Source: Flavobacterium psychrophilum
Lineage (GTDB): Bacteria > Bacteroidota > Bacteroidia > Flavobacteriales > Flavobacteriaceae
Assembly: GCA_945878515.1 (NCBI GenBank)
Contig: CAMCTL010000008.1
Span: 1-37,601, forward strand
Length of the DNA stretch: 37,601 nt
Reading direction: 5' to 3'
This document shows positions 7,783 to 15,563 of this stretch, one piece after another. The notes below the pieces were generated by a model. That model searched no databases. It was not told the DNA's origin and saw nothing but the letters and a program-made list of their open reading frames with translations. The position numbers and the translations under genes are program-made. Within the stretch, counting starts at the first letter, position 1; every line of letters starts with the position of its first letter.

Positions 7783-8541
7783 ATGAAAATCGTTATATCG
7801 CCAGCCAAATCTTTAAACTTCGAAAAAGCTTTACCAACGGTAGATTTTTCGGAGTCTTTGTTTCTAAAAGAGTCACGTCAAGTGCACAAAATATTGAAGC
7901 AAAAATCGCCTGCAGCACTATCTGAATTAATGGAAATTTCAGATAATTTGGCCGATTTGAATTGGCAACGCAACCAAGATTGGAAAACGCCATTCTCGAC
8001 AGAAAATGCACGAGCTGCTGTTTTTGCTTTCGATGGTGATGTGTATACAGGATTGGATGCATATTCGATTCCGATTGAAAAACTAGATGTGTTACAAGAC
8101 CGTTTGCGAATCTTATCGGGTTTGTATGGACTCTTGAAACCTTTGGATTTGATGCAAGCTTATCGGTTAGAAATGGGAACGAAATTACCCATTGGCGAAA
8201 GCAAAAATCTATATGAATTTTGGAAACCAATTATTACCAAAGCATTGAACAAAGAACTCAAAAAAGGGGAGTTGTTCATCAATTTGGCTAGCAACGAATA
8301 TTTCTCGGCTGTAGATGAGAAAGCTTTGAAAGTTCCAGTAATTACAACAGATTTCAAAGATTATAAAGACGGTAAACTAAAAATAATTAGCTTTTTTGCC
8401 AAGAAGGCGCGGGGTATGATGGTGCGTTACATCATTGATACAAATGCTGAAACCATCGAAGATTTGAAAGGGTTTAACTATGAAGGCTATCAATTTGACA
8501 CTAATTTATCGAAAGGGAATCGTTTGGTTTTTACGAGATAA
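7783..8541 (+). CDS. yaaA: peroxide stress protein YaaA (DUF328)
   Basis: The 252-residue protein opens MKIVISPAKSLNFEKALP, the hallmark of YaaA/UPF0246, followed by the conserved stretches FDGDVYTGLDAYS, LRILSGLYGLLKPLDLMQAY and RLEMGTKLP, and near the C-terminus FFAKKARGMMVRYI. In E. coli, YaaA is induced by OxyR and limits free iron and DNA damage during hydrogen peroxide stress; the fold binds DNA. Length equals the family norm. It is monocistronic, with its own -7 element. The role here is inferred from family. Confidence 0.95.
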   Translation: MKIVISPAKSLNFEKALPTVDFSESLFLKESRQVHKILKQKSPAALSELMEISDNLADLNWQRNQDWKTPFSTENARAAVFAFDGDVYTGLDAYSIPIEKLDVLQDRLRILSGLYGLLKPLDLMQAYRLEMGTKLPIGESKNLYEFWKPIITKALNKELKKGELFINLASNEYFSAVDEKALKVPVITTDFKDYKDGKLKIISFFAKKARGMMVRYIIDTNAETIEDLKGFNYEGYQFDTNLSKGNRLVFTR

Positions 8542-8567
8542 TTTGGTTTAAATTTCGCCAAATTTAT

Positions 8568-8575
8568 TACATTTG
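8568..8575 (+). promoter_or_regulatory. candidate -7 element for the M48 peptidase gene
   Basis: TACATTTG fits TAnnTTTG, but it lies about 130 bases before the ATG, so the leader would be long and would contain the hairpin at 8658-8677. Confidence 0.4.
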
Positions 8576-8657
8576 CTTGCTAAATTTTTTAAAATAATAT
8601 ATATGAAATGAGCATTGCCTATATTGGTAGCAATCACCAACTAAGTTCTGCGAATTA

Positions 8658-8677
8658 CTCCCGACAGCTATCGGGAG
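8658..8677 (+). repeat. CTCCCGA/TCGGGAG hairpin in the M48 leader
   Basis: A perfect 7-base stem (8658-8664 with 8671-8677) around CAGCTA. It is 29 bases before the ATG and lacks a T-run, so it is not a classical terminator. Its core resembles the CCCGATAGCTATCGGG element common between flavobacterial genes. Confidence 0.55.
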
Positions 8678-8706
8678 ACCGATAAAAAACAATAAATATC
8701 TACATA

Positions 8707-9567
8707 ATGAAAACAAAATTCCCACCAATCATTTTTTTTATAGTCTTTTTCAGTTTTTCGATTAGTAATGCTCAAATTAATTTGGGAGAACGCGCTTTAG
8801 GCGCTCTGCAAAAAGGAGTTGCTGGATTCACCTTTACCGACGAGCAGGCAGCGCAATTATCAAAAGAAGCAGTTGTGAAAATGGATGCCGCAAACGTAAT
8901 TGCTGGCCCTACAAGCCCTTATGCTATTCGTTTAAATAGAATTTTTGGCAAACACGCTAATACCAATGGTGTAAATTTCAACTACAAAGTTTACGTTTTA
9001 AAAGAGGTAAACGCCTTTGCAACAGCCGATGGCAGCGTGCGTGTATATTCAGGTTTAATGGATATTATGGACGACAACGAATTGTTAGTTGTTATTGGTC
9101 ACGAAATAGGTCACGTTATAAATAGTGATTCGAGAGATGCCATTAAGGCTGCTTATCAGAAAGAGGCTTTGCTTGAAGGATTGGCGTCGCAATCGACTAA
9201 AATAGCTGTTTTAACAGATGGTCAATTAGGCAAAATAGGCAGTGCAATGATAGACAGTAAGCACAGTAGAAAACAAGAATCGGAAGCAGATACTTTTGCT
9301 TATGATTTCATGAAAAATAATGGTTATGATGTAAACGCAGTTGAATCGGCTTTTAACATTTTGGCAAAAATGAGCAATGGTGCCCAAAGTGATTTTCTAT
9401 CTAGAATGATGAGTTCGCATCCAGATCCAAAATCTCGTGCCGAAAATGCTAAAGCAAGAGCTCAAAAAGAAGGACTTTATAAATTATACGTGCAGAAAAT
9501 GCCAGTTGTAGCCAAACCAAAAGCAACTCCGGCAAAAAAGCCCACAAAGAAGCCCATCAAGAAGTAA
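8707..9567 (+). CDS. secreted M48-family zinc metallopeptidase
   Basis: The 286-residue protein has a signal peptide (hydrophobic 8-20, cleavage after about SNA-Q23). The catalytic HEIGH is at 132-136 in LVVIGHEIGHVINS, and the third zinc ligand is the Glu of ESEADTFAYDF, around 197. The VRVYSGLMDIMDDNELLVVI stretch before it is typical of the M48 BepA/LoiP-like periplasmic branch, which helps maintain the outer membrane or degrades misfolded proteins. The C-terminus is an unusual Lys/Pro-rich tail (KPKATPAKKPTKKPIKK), probably disordered. Because of the signal peptide and lack of transmembrane helices it is periplasmic or lipid-free secreted. The substrate is unknown. Confidence 0.92.
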   Translation: MKTKFPPIIFFIVFFSFSISNAQINLGERALGALQKGVAGFTFTDEQAAQLSKEAVVKMDAANVIAGPTSPYAIRLNRIFGKHANTNGVNFNYKVYVLKEVNAFATADGSVRVYSGLMDIMDDNELLVVIGHEIGHVINSDSRDAIKAAYQKEALLEGLASQSTKIAVLTDGQLGKIGSAMIDSKHSRKQESEADTFAYDFMKNNGYDVNAVESAFNILAKMSNGAQSDFLSRMMSSHPDPKSRAENAKARAQKEGLYKLYVQKMPVVAKPKATPAKKPTKKPIKK

Positions 9568-9611
9568 AAGGAAACTTTATATATTAAAGTAAAGTATGCG
9601 ATTTTAAATAT

Positions 9612-9631
9612 TTGGTGTAAATTTACACCAA
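9612..9631. promoter_or_regulatory. 20-base perfect palindrome, likely ParD operator
   Basis: TTGGTGTAAATTTACACCAA is a perfect dyad ending 14 bases before the parD ATG. ParD-type antitoxins use their ribbon-helix-helix domain to bind such dyads and repress their own operon. The location and symmetry support this; binding is inferred. Confidence 0.75.
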
Positions 9632-9645
9632 CTAAAATTATTGTT

Positions 9646-9891
9646 ATGGCACGACAAAGTATCACATTAGCCAATCAAAATGATGAATGGTTGAAACAAC
9701 AAATCAGTAAAGAGGAATTTACGAGTAAGAGCGAAGCGGTTAATTATTTAATCAAACAAGCTCGCGAGCGTGAAGAATATCATAACTATGTTCAAATGAA
9801 AATTGACAGAGGTATTAAAAGTGGATACAGCACTAAAACAAAAGAAGAACTTTTAGCAGAGATTAAAAAGCGATTAAATGTATCATTATAA
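9646..9891 (+). CDS. parD: ParD-family antitoxin
   Basis: The 81-residue protein starts MARQSITLANQNDEWLKQQI, the beta-strand of a ribbon-helix-helix dimer, followed by FTSKSEAVNYLIKQAREREE and a C-terminal tail that would wrap the toxin. It neutralises ParE and autoregulates through the palindrome just upstream. It overlaps parE by 14 bases, the normal arrangement for such pairs. Confidence 0.9.
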   Translation: MARQSITLANQNDEWLKQQISKEEFTSKSEAVNYLIKQAREREEYHNYVQMKIDRGIKSGYSTKTKEELLAEIKKRLNVSL

Positions 9892-10153
9892 GTTGTCATT
9901 TGAGGCAGAAGAAGATGTAATACGCATTTTTGAGTACGGTTTGGGTAGATTTGGTTTGCAACAAGCCACCAAATATTATGATATGTTATATGACAGTTTT
10001 GATAGAATTGCTTCTAATCCATATCAATTTCCAGTTGTAATAAATTATAAAAATGCGGAGCGATTTTGTGTTTGTGGCGTTGATACCATTTATTACAATA
10101 TCAATAAAAAAGAAATAGAAATTGTTACCATAATTGGAAGACAGGATTATTAG
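9878..10153 (+). CDS. parE: ParE-family toxin (RelE/ParE superfamily)
   Basis: The 91-residue protein begins MYHYKLSFEAEEDVIRIFEY and has the superfamily layout: two N-terminal helices, GLQQATKYYDMLYDSFDRI, then the strands RFCVCGVDTIYYNI and IEIVTIIGRQDY. ParE toxins poison DNA gyrase, while RelE-like members cleave mRNA; the weak basic/catalytic pattern here plus the ParD partner favours ParE. The ATG at 9878 lies inside parD. No frameshift or stop is visible, so the module looks intact. Confidence 0.88.
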   Translation: MYHYKLSFEAEEDVIRIFEYGLGRFGLQQATKYYDMLYDSFDRIASNPYQFPVVINYKNAERFCVCGVDTIYYNINKKEIEIVTIIGRQDY

Positions 10154-10320
10154 AAGTTATCTGATATAGAGTTTTTTGGCTTAATCGGGCTAATCCAGAG
10201 GTTTTGATGAAGTATTAATAAACGAGAAATTCTTGACGTGCGAAATAGAACCTTACCACAGATACACTTTTGTTGTTCTGACAAGCTGGGATAACAAATG
10301 CTATTTATATGAGAATTTAA

Positions 10321-10962
10321 TTACCTTATCTTTTTCTTTAATTCGTCAACTTCTAATTTTAATTTTTCATCTGATGGTTTTTGAACTAATAAATACCAAT
10401 TTTTAAATCCTTTTTTTGAAATAAATTGTCCGCTAATAAAGAATATTACGCAAGTAATGCTCATAAAATACCAAGTATTAGCTTTACTTCGTAATAGTTT
10501 TGTCTTGAATTCAATAGTAGCTTGCTTAATTTGTATTTCTCGATCAAACTTCTTTTGCTTAGCGATATCTATTTTAATTTTTTCCGCTTTTATAATTTCA
10601 GGCATCAACTCTCTTTTATATTTGAAAATAAATTCTATATAGTCTCTGAAATTTTTATCATTTTGAATTGAAGTTTGATTGGATTTCAAAAAGATAAAAT
10701 TTTCTTCATAAGAATCATTTAAGTTATGGACATCAGTAGACTTCTGTAAATCGTCTATCTGTATTTCCACTTTTTTTAAATCTTCAATTAAAAATTTTTT
10801 ATCTAATTTCAATTTGGTTACCTCTAAATCAATGTTGTCAATGTCGGTTGATATAGAATTGTACTCAGTTAAACCAATAAACAAACTTGTAACCATAATT
10901 AAAACTCCAGAAAGTGAAAGGAACTTATAATAATTATCTGTAGGTATATTAGGTATTTCCAT
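10321..10962 (-). CDS. coiled-coil protein with two membrane segments, unknown
   Basis: The 213-residue protein has a transmembrane helix at about 13-29 (FLSLSGVLIMVTSLFIGL), a long charged helical region at about 35-155 with heptad-like Leu/Ile spacing, and a second membrane segment near 163-180 (TWYFMSITCVIFFISGQFI). A short cytoplasmic tail with EKLKLEVDELKKKIR follows. Both ends would lie on the same side, with the coiled coil between. I do not recognise the family. It is isolated between parE and tgt, on the opposite strand, and very rich in Lys and Ile. Confidence 0.65.
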   Translation of the reverse strand: MEIPNIPTDNYYKFLSLSGVLIMVTSLFIGLTEYNSISTDIDNIDLEVTKLKLDKKFLIEDLKKVEIQIDDLQKSTDVHNLNDSYEENFIFLKSNQTSIQNDKNFRDYIEFIFKYKRELMPEIIKAEKIKIDIAKQKKFDREIQIKQATIEFKTKLLRSKANTWYFMSITCVIFFISGQFISKKGFKNWYLLVQKPSDEKLKLEVDELKKKIR

Positions 10963-11178
10963 AATTTTGTCGCTAACTTATTAATCGGGATAATAAATAT
11001 ACTATTATATGCAAAACTAGTTGGCTATGTATCATAAAAGTTATGTTTATTTTTTACAAACTTATAGATTTCCCATACTAATGACTATTCTTTTCAAAGA
11101 AAAATAAGTATAAATTTCTAATGAAAAGTCGAATGTTAAATAAAATCCTAAATCCCAATTCTTAAATCTTAAATAATT

Positions 11179-11186
11179 TATCTTTG
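11179..11186 (+). promoter_or_regulatory. TAnnTTTG -7 element for tgt
   Basis: TATCTTTG lies 19 bases before the tgt ATG at 11206. It is identical to the element before the PASTA gene. Confidence 0.65.
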
Positions 11187-11205
11187 CCAACTCAAAAAAC
11201 GATAA

Positions 11206-12336
11206 ATGAAGTTTGATTTATTACAAAAAGATCCACATACCAAAGCCAGAGCAGGAAGTATTACCACTGATCATGGCGTTATTGAAACCCCAATTTTTAT
11301 GCCTGTTGGTACCGTTGCTTCCGTAAAAGGAGTGCACCAACGCGAATTGAAAGAAGAAATAAACCCTGATATTATCCTCGGGAATACCTATCATTTGTAC
11401 TTGCGTCCGCAAACCGAAATATTGGAAAAAGCGGGAGGTTTGCACAAATTTATGAATTGGGACCGCAATATTTTGACCGATTCAGGTGGCTACCAAGTGT
11501 ATTCGCTTTCGGCCAATAGAAAAATAAAGGAAGAAGGCGTAAAATTCAAATCGCATATCGATGGTTCTTATCATTTTTTCACACCCGAAAATGTTATGGA
11601 AATTCAACGAACCATCGGAGCAGACATTATTATGGCTTTCGACGAATGTACGCCGTATCCTTGCGATTATCGCTATGCGCAACGTTCGATGAAAATGACG
11701 CATCGTTGGTTAGATAGATGTATCAATCATTTGGAAAAATTGCCGTTTAAATATGGTTATGAACAAACTTTTTTCCCAATTGTTCAAGGAAGTACGTACA
11801 AAGATTTACGCCAACAATCAGCGGAATATATTGCCAATTCAGGTCAACAAGGAAATGCTATTGGTGGACTATCAGTAGGAGAACCTGCGGAAGAAATGTA
11901 TGCCATGACAGAAGTAGTTTGCGAAATCCTTCCAGAAGACAAACCAAGATATTTAATGGGTGTGGGAACACCAATCAATATTTTAGAAAACATTGCTCTT
12001 GGAATTGATATGTTCGATTGTGTTATGCCAACACGAAACGCCAGAAACGGAATGTTGTTTACTGCAAACGGAACCATCAATATTAAAAACAAAAAGTGGG
12101 AAGACGATTTTTCGCCAGTGGACGAAATGGGGCACACTTTTGTGGATACAGAATATACCAAAGCTTATTTGCGTCACTTGTTTGCTGCCAATGAATACCT
12201 TGGAAAACAAATTGCGACGATACACAATCTTGGATTTTATATGTGGTTGGTTCGTGAGGCAAGAAAACATATAATTGCAGGAGATTTTAGAACTTGGAAA
12301 GAGATGATGGTAAGGAATATGAGCCAGCGACTTTAG
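11206..12336 (+). CDS. tgt: tRNA-guanine transglycosylase, zinc cysteines replaced
   Basis: Tgt swaps guanine 34 for preQ1 in tRNAs with GUN anticodons, on the way to queuosine. The 376-residue enzyme has ILTDSGGYQVYSL near 90 (catalytic Asp), AFDECTPYP, GGLSVGEP and LGIDMFDCVMPTRNARNG, which holds the Asp nucleophile. Bacterial Tgt normally binds zinc with CxCxxC plus a downstream His. Here the matching stretch reads DEMGHTFVDTEYTKAYLRHL, with no cysteines, although the later His (TIHNLGFY) is kept. I believe this pattern occurs in other flavobacteria, so it is likely a lineage variant rather than damage. The -7 element lies just upstream, and lptF/G follows. Confidence 0.95.
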   Translation: MKFDLLQKDPHTKARAGSITTDHGVIETPIFMPVGTVASVKGVHQRELKEEINPDIILGNTYHLYLRPQTEILEKAGGLHKFMNWDRNILTDSGGYQVYSLSANRKIKEEGVKFKSHIDGSYHFFTPENVMEIQRTIGADIIMAFDECTPYPCDYRYAQRSMKMTHRWLDRCINHLEKLPFKYGYEQTFFPIVQGSTYKDLRQQSAEYIANSGQQGNAIGGLSVGEPAEEMYAMTEVVCEILPEDKPRYLMGVGTPINILENIALGIDMFDCVMPTRNARNGMLFTANGTINIKNKKWEDDFSPVDEMGHTFVDTEYTKAYLRHLFAANEYLGKQIATIHNLGFYMWLVREARKHIIAGDFRTWKEMMVRNMSQRL

Positions 12337-12338
12337 TC

Positions 12339-12380
12339 AAATTCCAAAAAAGAAATTCCAAATTCCAAAAAAGAAATTCC
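12339..12380 (+). repeat. two exact 21-base direct repeats
   Basis: A 21-base unit (AAATTCCAAAAAAGAAATTC plus C) occurs twice head to tail at 12339-12359 and 12360-12380, between the tgt stop and the GTG start of the permease gene. It probably arose by slippage and could vary between strains. Confidence 0.85.
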
Positions 12381-12399
12381 AAATCATAAACCATAAACA

Positions 12400-13488
12400 G
12401 TGTTAACAATACTCGACAAATACATCCTAAAAAAGTACTTGACCACATTTGCGGTGATGTTGGGATTGTTTGCTCCTATAGGAATTGTAATTGATGTTTC
12501 CGAAAAAATCAATAAAATCATCGAAAATAAGGTGCCGTTGACGGTAATTTTAATTTACTTTTTTGATTTTACCATTTATTTTGCCAATTTATTATTTCCG
12601 ATATTTCTATTTTTATCCGTGATTTGGTTTACTTCAAAACTAGCTAATGATACTGAAATTATAGCTATTTTAAGTTCCGGAATTTCGTTTACCCGATTTT
12701 TGAGACCGTTTATGATTGGAGCAACTATTGTTTCGATTTTTATGTTGATCATGGGATTTTTTATAGTTCCAAATTCAAGCGAAGGATTTAATAATTTCAG
12801 ATATACTTATTTCAATAACAATGGAAAAGAGGCGATGCTCGGAAAAAATACGGATGTTTTTCAGCAAATTAGCAATGACGAATATATTTATGTCAATAGT
12901 TTTGATGTAACTTCAAAAACGGCATACAATTTTACTTACGAGAAATTTACCAAAGACAAATTAGCTTATAAAATTTCGGCTTCAAGAATACAATGGAATC
13001 CAAAAACTAAAAATTATACCATGTATGATTATGTTAAAAGGACTGTTGGTGGCTTGGACGATAAATTAGAAAAAGCCGACCAAAAGGATGCAAAATTTAA
13101 TTTTGATTTAGAAGACCTTACTCCAGTTGTTTACATCGCCGAAACATTGACACTTGGAAAACTAAACCGATTTATAGAGAAAGAAAGAAAACGCGGCTCA
13201 TCGACTATTAATGTTTATCTGGTGGTTTTGTACAAAAAATACAGCATTCCTGTTTCGGCATTTATCCTAACAATTATTGCAGTAGCGGTTTCATCAATGA
13301 AGAGAAGAGGCGGAATGGGATTGAGTTTGGCCATTGGAATTGCAGTGGCTTTTGCATTCGTATTTTTTGATAAAATTTTCGGAACATTAGCCGAGAAATC
13401 AAGTTTTCCACCATTAATTGCGGTCTGGTTTCCAAATATGGTTTTCGGGATTTTAGCCATTTTTTTACTACGAAATGCAAAGAGATAA
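12400..13488 (+). CDS. LptF/LptG-family LPS export permease
   Basis: The 362-residue protein is one of the two permeases that, with LptB, extract LPS from the inner membrane. It opens with LTILDKYILKKYLTTFAVML, then TM helices around 15-33, 50-78 and 97-122. A periplasmic jellyroll domain fills about 125-270, and three more helices lie at about 287-305, 311-330 and 338-358. This is the usual six-helix LptF/G topology. The start is a GTG at 12400. It overlaps the following transporter gene by 14 bases. Whether it is LptF or LptG cannot be decided without comparison, so I give no symbol. Confidence 0.9.
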   Translation: MLTILDKYILKKYLTTFAVMLGLFAPIGIVIDVSEKINKIIENKVPLTVILIYFFDFTIYFANLLFPIFLFLSVIWFTSKLANDTEIIAILSSGISFTRFLRPFMIGATIVSIFMLIMGFFIVPNSSEGFNNFRYTYFNNNGKEAMLGKNTDVFQQISNDEYIYVNSFDVTSKTAYNFTYEKFTKDKLAYKISASRIQWNPKTKNYTMYDYVKRTVGGLDDKLEKADQKDAKFNFDLEDLTPVVYIAETLTLGKLNRFIEKERKRGSSTINVYLVVLYKKYSIPVSAFILTIIAVAVSSMKRRGGMGLSLAIGIAVAFAFVFFDKIFGTLAEKSSFPPLIAVWFPNMVFGILAIFLLRNAKR

Positions 13489-14362
13489 TTTAAAAAGCTA
13501 TTTGAATCTTCATTTGATTGTATTCATTTGGGGATTTACAGCCGTATTAGGGGCTCTGATTTCAATACCTGCCGATGCTTTGGTTTGGTATAGAATGCTT
13601 ATTGCTTCAGCATTTTTGTTTCTTTTTATCCGTTACAAAAAAGAATCTTCTAAAATACCAATCAAAGAATTTTTTAAATTAATTTTCGTAGGATTGTTAA
13701 TTGCGCTACATTGGATCTTATTTTTTGAGGCTATTAATGTTTCTAATGTATCGATTACATTGGCCGTTTTTTCAATAGGTGCTTTTTTGGCTTCTGTTTT
13801 AGAGCCCATTTTTTATGGCCGAAAAGTACTGTGGTATGAAGTTTTTTTCGGATTGATAATTATTGCAGCACTAGTAATGATTTTGAAAGTCGAAATCAAT
13901 TATTTCGATGGAATTGCATATGCCTTAATTTCCGTTTTGATTGGAGTTTTATTCACTCTCTTAAATGGAAAATTAATTGAAAAGCACGAACCGTCTGTAA
14001 TTACTTTTTACGAATTTCTTGCGGGTGTTTTTTTTATTACAATTTACTTCTTAATTACTCAGAAATTTAATGAAGACTTCTTTATTTTAACCTTAAATGA
14101 TTGGATATATCTCCTCATTTTATCCACTGTTTGCACTGCTTATGCCTTTACAGCCTCAGTAAAAGTAATGCGAGTACTTTCTCCATACACAGTGATGCTA
14201 ACAACTAGTTTAGAACCCGTTTATGGTATTGTTTTAGCTTATTTTATAATTGGTGGAAAGGAAAAAATGAGCGAAGAATTTTATTTTGGTGCTTTTTTAA
14301 TAGTAATAACGGTCATTTTAAACGGAGTTGTCAAACATTATCTTTATAAAAATAGTAACTGA
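13475..14362 (+). CDS. EamA-family (DMT) transporter
   Basis: The 295-residue protein shows ten hydrophobic helices arranged as two EamA repeats (about 10-140 and 150-285). The first starts with LNLHLIVFIWGFTAVLGAL and WYRMLIASAFLFLFI, and the second with ALISVLIGVLFTLLNGKLIE, closing with LEPVYGIVLAYFIIGGKE. Members export amino acids, metabolites or drugs; the substrate is not predictable. The ATG at 13475 lies within the end of the LPS permease gene, so they are co-translated. Confidence 0.9.
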   Translation: MQRDNLKSYLNLHLIVFIWGFTAVLGALISIPADALVWYRMLIASAFLFLFIRYKKESSKIPIKEFFKLIFVGLLIALHWILFFEAINVSNVSITLAVFSIGAFLASVLEPIFYGRKVLWYEVFFGLIIIAALVMILKVEINYFDGIAYALISVLIGVLFTLLNGKLIEKHEPSVITFYEFLAGVFFITIYFLITQKFNEDFFILTLNDWIYLLILSTVCTAYAFTASVKVMRVLSPYTVMLTTSLEPVYGIVLAYFIIGGKEKMSEEFYFGAFLIVITVILNGVVKHYLYKNSN

Positions 14363-14427
14363 AGCAATCAAAGAGTGTATTTATCTGTATTTAGAAACAA
14401 AAATATGTTTTACACAATTTTAAATTT

Positions 14428-14435
14428 TATATTTG
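14428..14435 (+). promoter_or_regulatory. TAnnTTTG -7 element for accA
   Basis: TATATTTG is 33 bases before the ATG at 14469 and overlaps a possible upstream start at 14433, which would then be untranscribed. This supports 14469 as the start. Confidence 0.65.
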
Positions 14436-14468
14436 CATCTCAAAAAAAAACATAAATTACTACAACCC

Positions 14469-15422
14469 ATGGAATATTTAGATTTTGAACTTCCAATAAA
14501 AGAACTTGAAGATCAGTTAGATAAATGTCTAGTGATAGGGCAAGAATCAGCTGTTGATGTTACGGATACTTGCAAACAAATAAACAAAAAACTAGAGTCA
14601 ACCAAAAGGAAAATTTATAAAAACCTAACGGCTTGGCAAAGAGTTCAGTTGTCAAGACATCCCAATAGACCTTATACTTTAGATCATGTTAAGGCTCTTT
14701 GTGGTGATACTTTCCTTGAGCTTCACGGAGACAGAGGATTTAAAGACGACAAAGCGATGATTGGCGGTTTAGGAAAAATTGGCGGACAGTCTTTTATGAT
14801 TATTGGTCAGCAAAAAGGATTTAATACTAAAACACGACAATACAGGAACTTTGGAATGGCAAATCCTGAAGGCTACAGAAAAGCTTTGCGATTGATGAAA
14901 ATGGCTGAAAAATTTGGAATTCCAGTAGTCTCTTTTATTGATACTCCAGGAGCTTTTCCGGGTGTTGAAGCCGAAGAACGTGGTCAAGGTGAGGCTATTG
15001 CTAGAAATATCTTTGAAATGCTTCGATTAAAAGTGCCTATTATTGTTGTAATTGTTGGCGAAGGTGCTTCGGGCGGAGCATTAGGAATAGGTGTTGGAGA
15101 CCGAGTTTATATGATGGAAAACACATGGTATTCCGTTATTTCTCCAGAGTCTTGCTCCTCTATTTTATGGAAAAGTTGGGATTACAAAGAGCAAGCCGCA
15201 GAGGCTTTAAAACTAACTTCTTCGGATATGAAAAAACAAAAGTTAGTCGATGATATTATTCCTGAACCTTTAGGTGGCGCACATTTTGACAGAGAAACTG
15301 CCTTTATAACTGTGGAGCAATATATCATCAAAGGTTTTAACGAATTGAAAGACTTATCAACAGAAGAATTAGTAGCCCAAAGAATGGACAAATACAGTAA
15401 AATGGGCGAATTTAAAGAGTAA
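14469..15422 (+). CDS. accA: acetyl-CoA carboxylase carboxyltransferase subunit alpha
   Basis: AccA with AccD forms the carboxyltransferase that moves carboxyl from biotin to acetyl-CoA, giving malonyl-CoA for fatty-acid synthesis. The 317-residue product starts [20 protein letters not shown]. It has the crotonase-fold core: [76 protein letters not shown] and [14 protein letters not shown]. The length matches E. coli AccA (319). It has its own promoter and a strong terminator, so it is monocistronic; accD and accBC are not in the window. Confidence 0.97.
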   Translation: MEYLDFELPIKELEDQLDKCLVIGQESAVDVTDTCKQINKKLESTKRKIYKNLTAWQRVQLSRHPNRPYTLDHVKALCGDTFLELHGDRGFKDDKAMIGGLGKIGGQSFMIIGQQKGFNTKTRQYRNFGMANPEGYRKALRLMKMAEKFGIPVVSFIDTPGAFPGVEAEERGQGEAIARNIFEMLRLKVPIIVVIVGEGASGGALGIGVGDRVYMMENTWYSVISPESCSSILWKSWDYKEQAAEALKLTSSDMKKQKLVDDIIPEPLGGAHFDRETAFITVEQYIIKGFNELKDLSTEELVAQRMDKYSKMGEFKE

Positions 15423-15442
15423 AATCCTATATATTTTATTTT

Positions 15443-15475
15443 AGTCCGAAGCCTTATAGTTTCGGACTTTTTTTT
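15443..15475 (+). terminator. Rho-independent terminator after accA
   Basis: AGTCCGAA (15443-15450) pairs with TTCGGACT (15461-15468) around a 10-base loop, followed directly by a run of eight T. It is 20 bases past the accA stop. Confidence 0.9.
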
Positions 15476-15563
15476 GACTTATTAACAAAAAAAGGATGTT
15501 TATTAACAATGATTTGTAATAACTCTATTGCCTTTTTTTTTAAATTTTACCTACTTTCGTTTC

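Noticed and set aside
15552..15559. TACTTTCG as the dnaB -7 element
   Set aside because: It departs from TAnnTTTG at the seventh base and lies so close to the ATG that the call would rest on one weak match.
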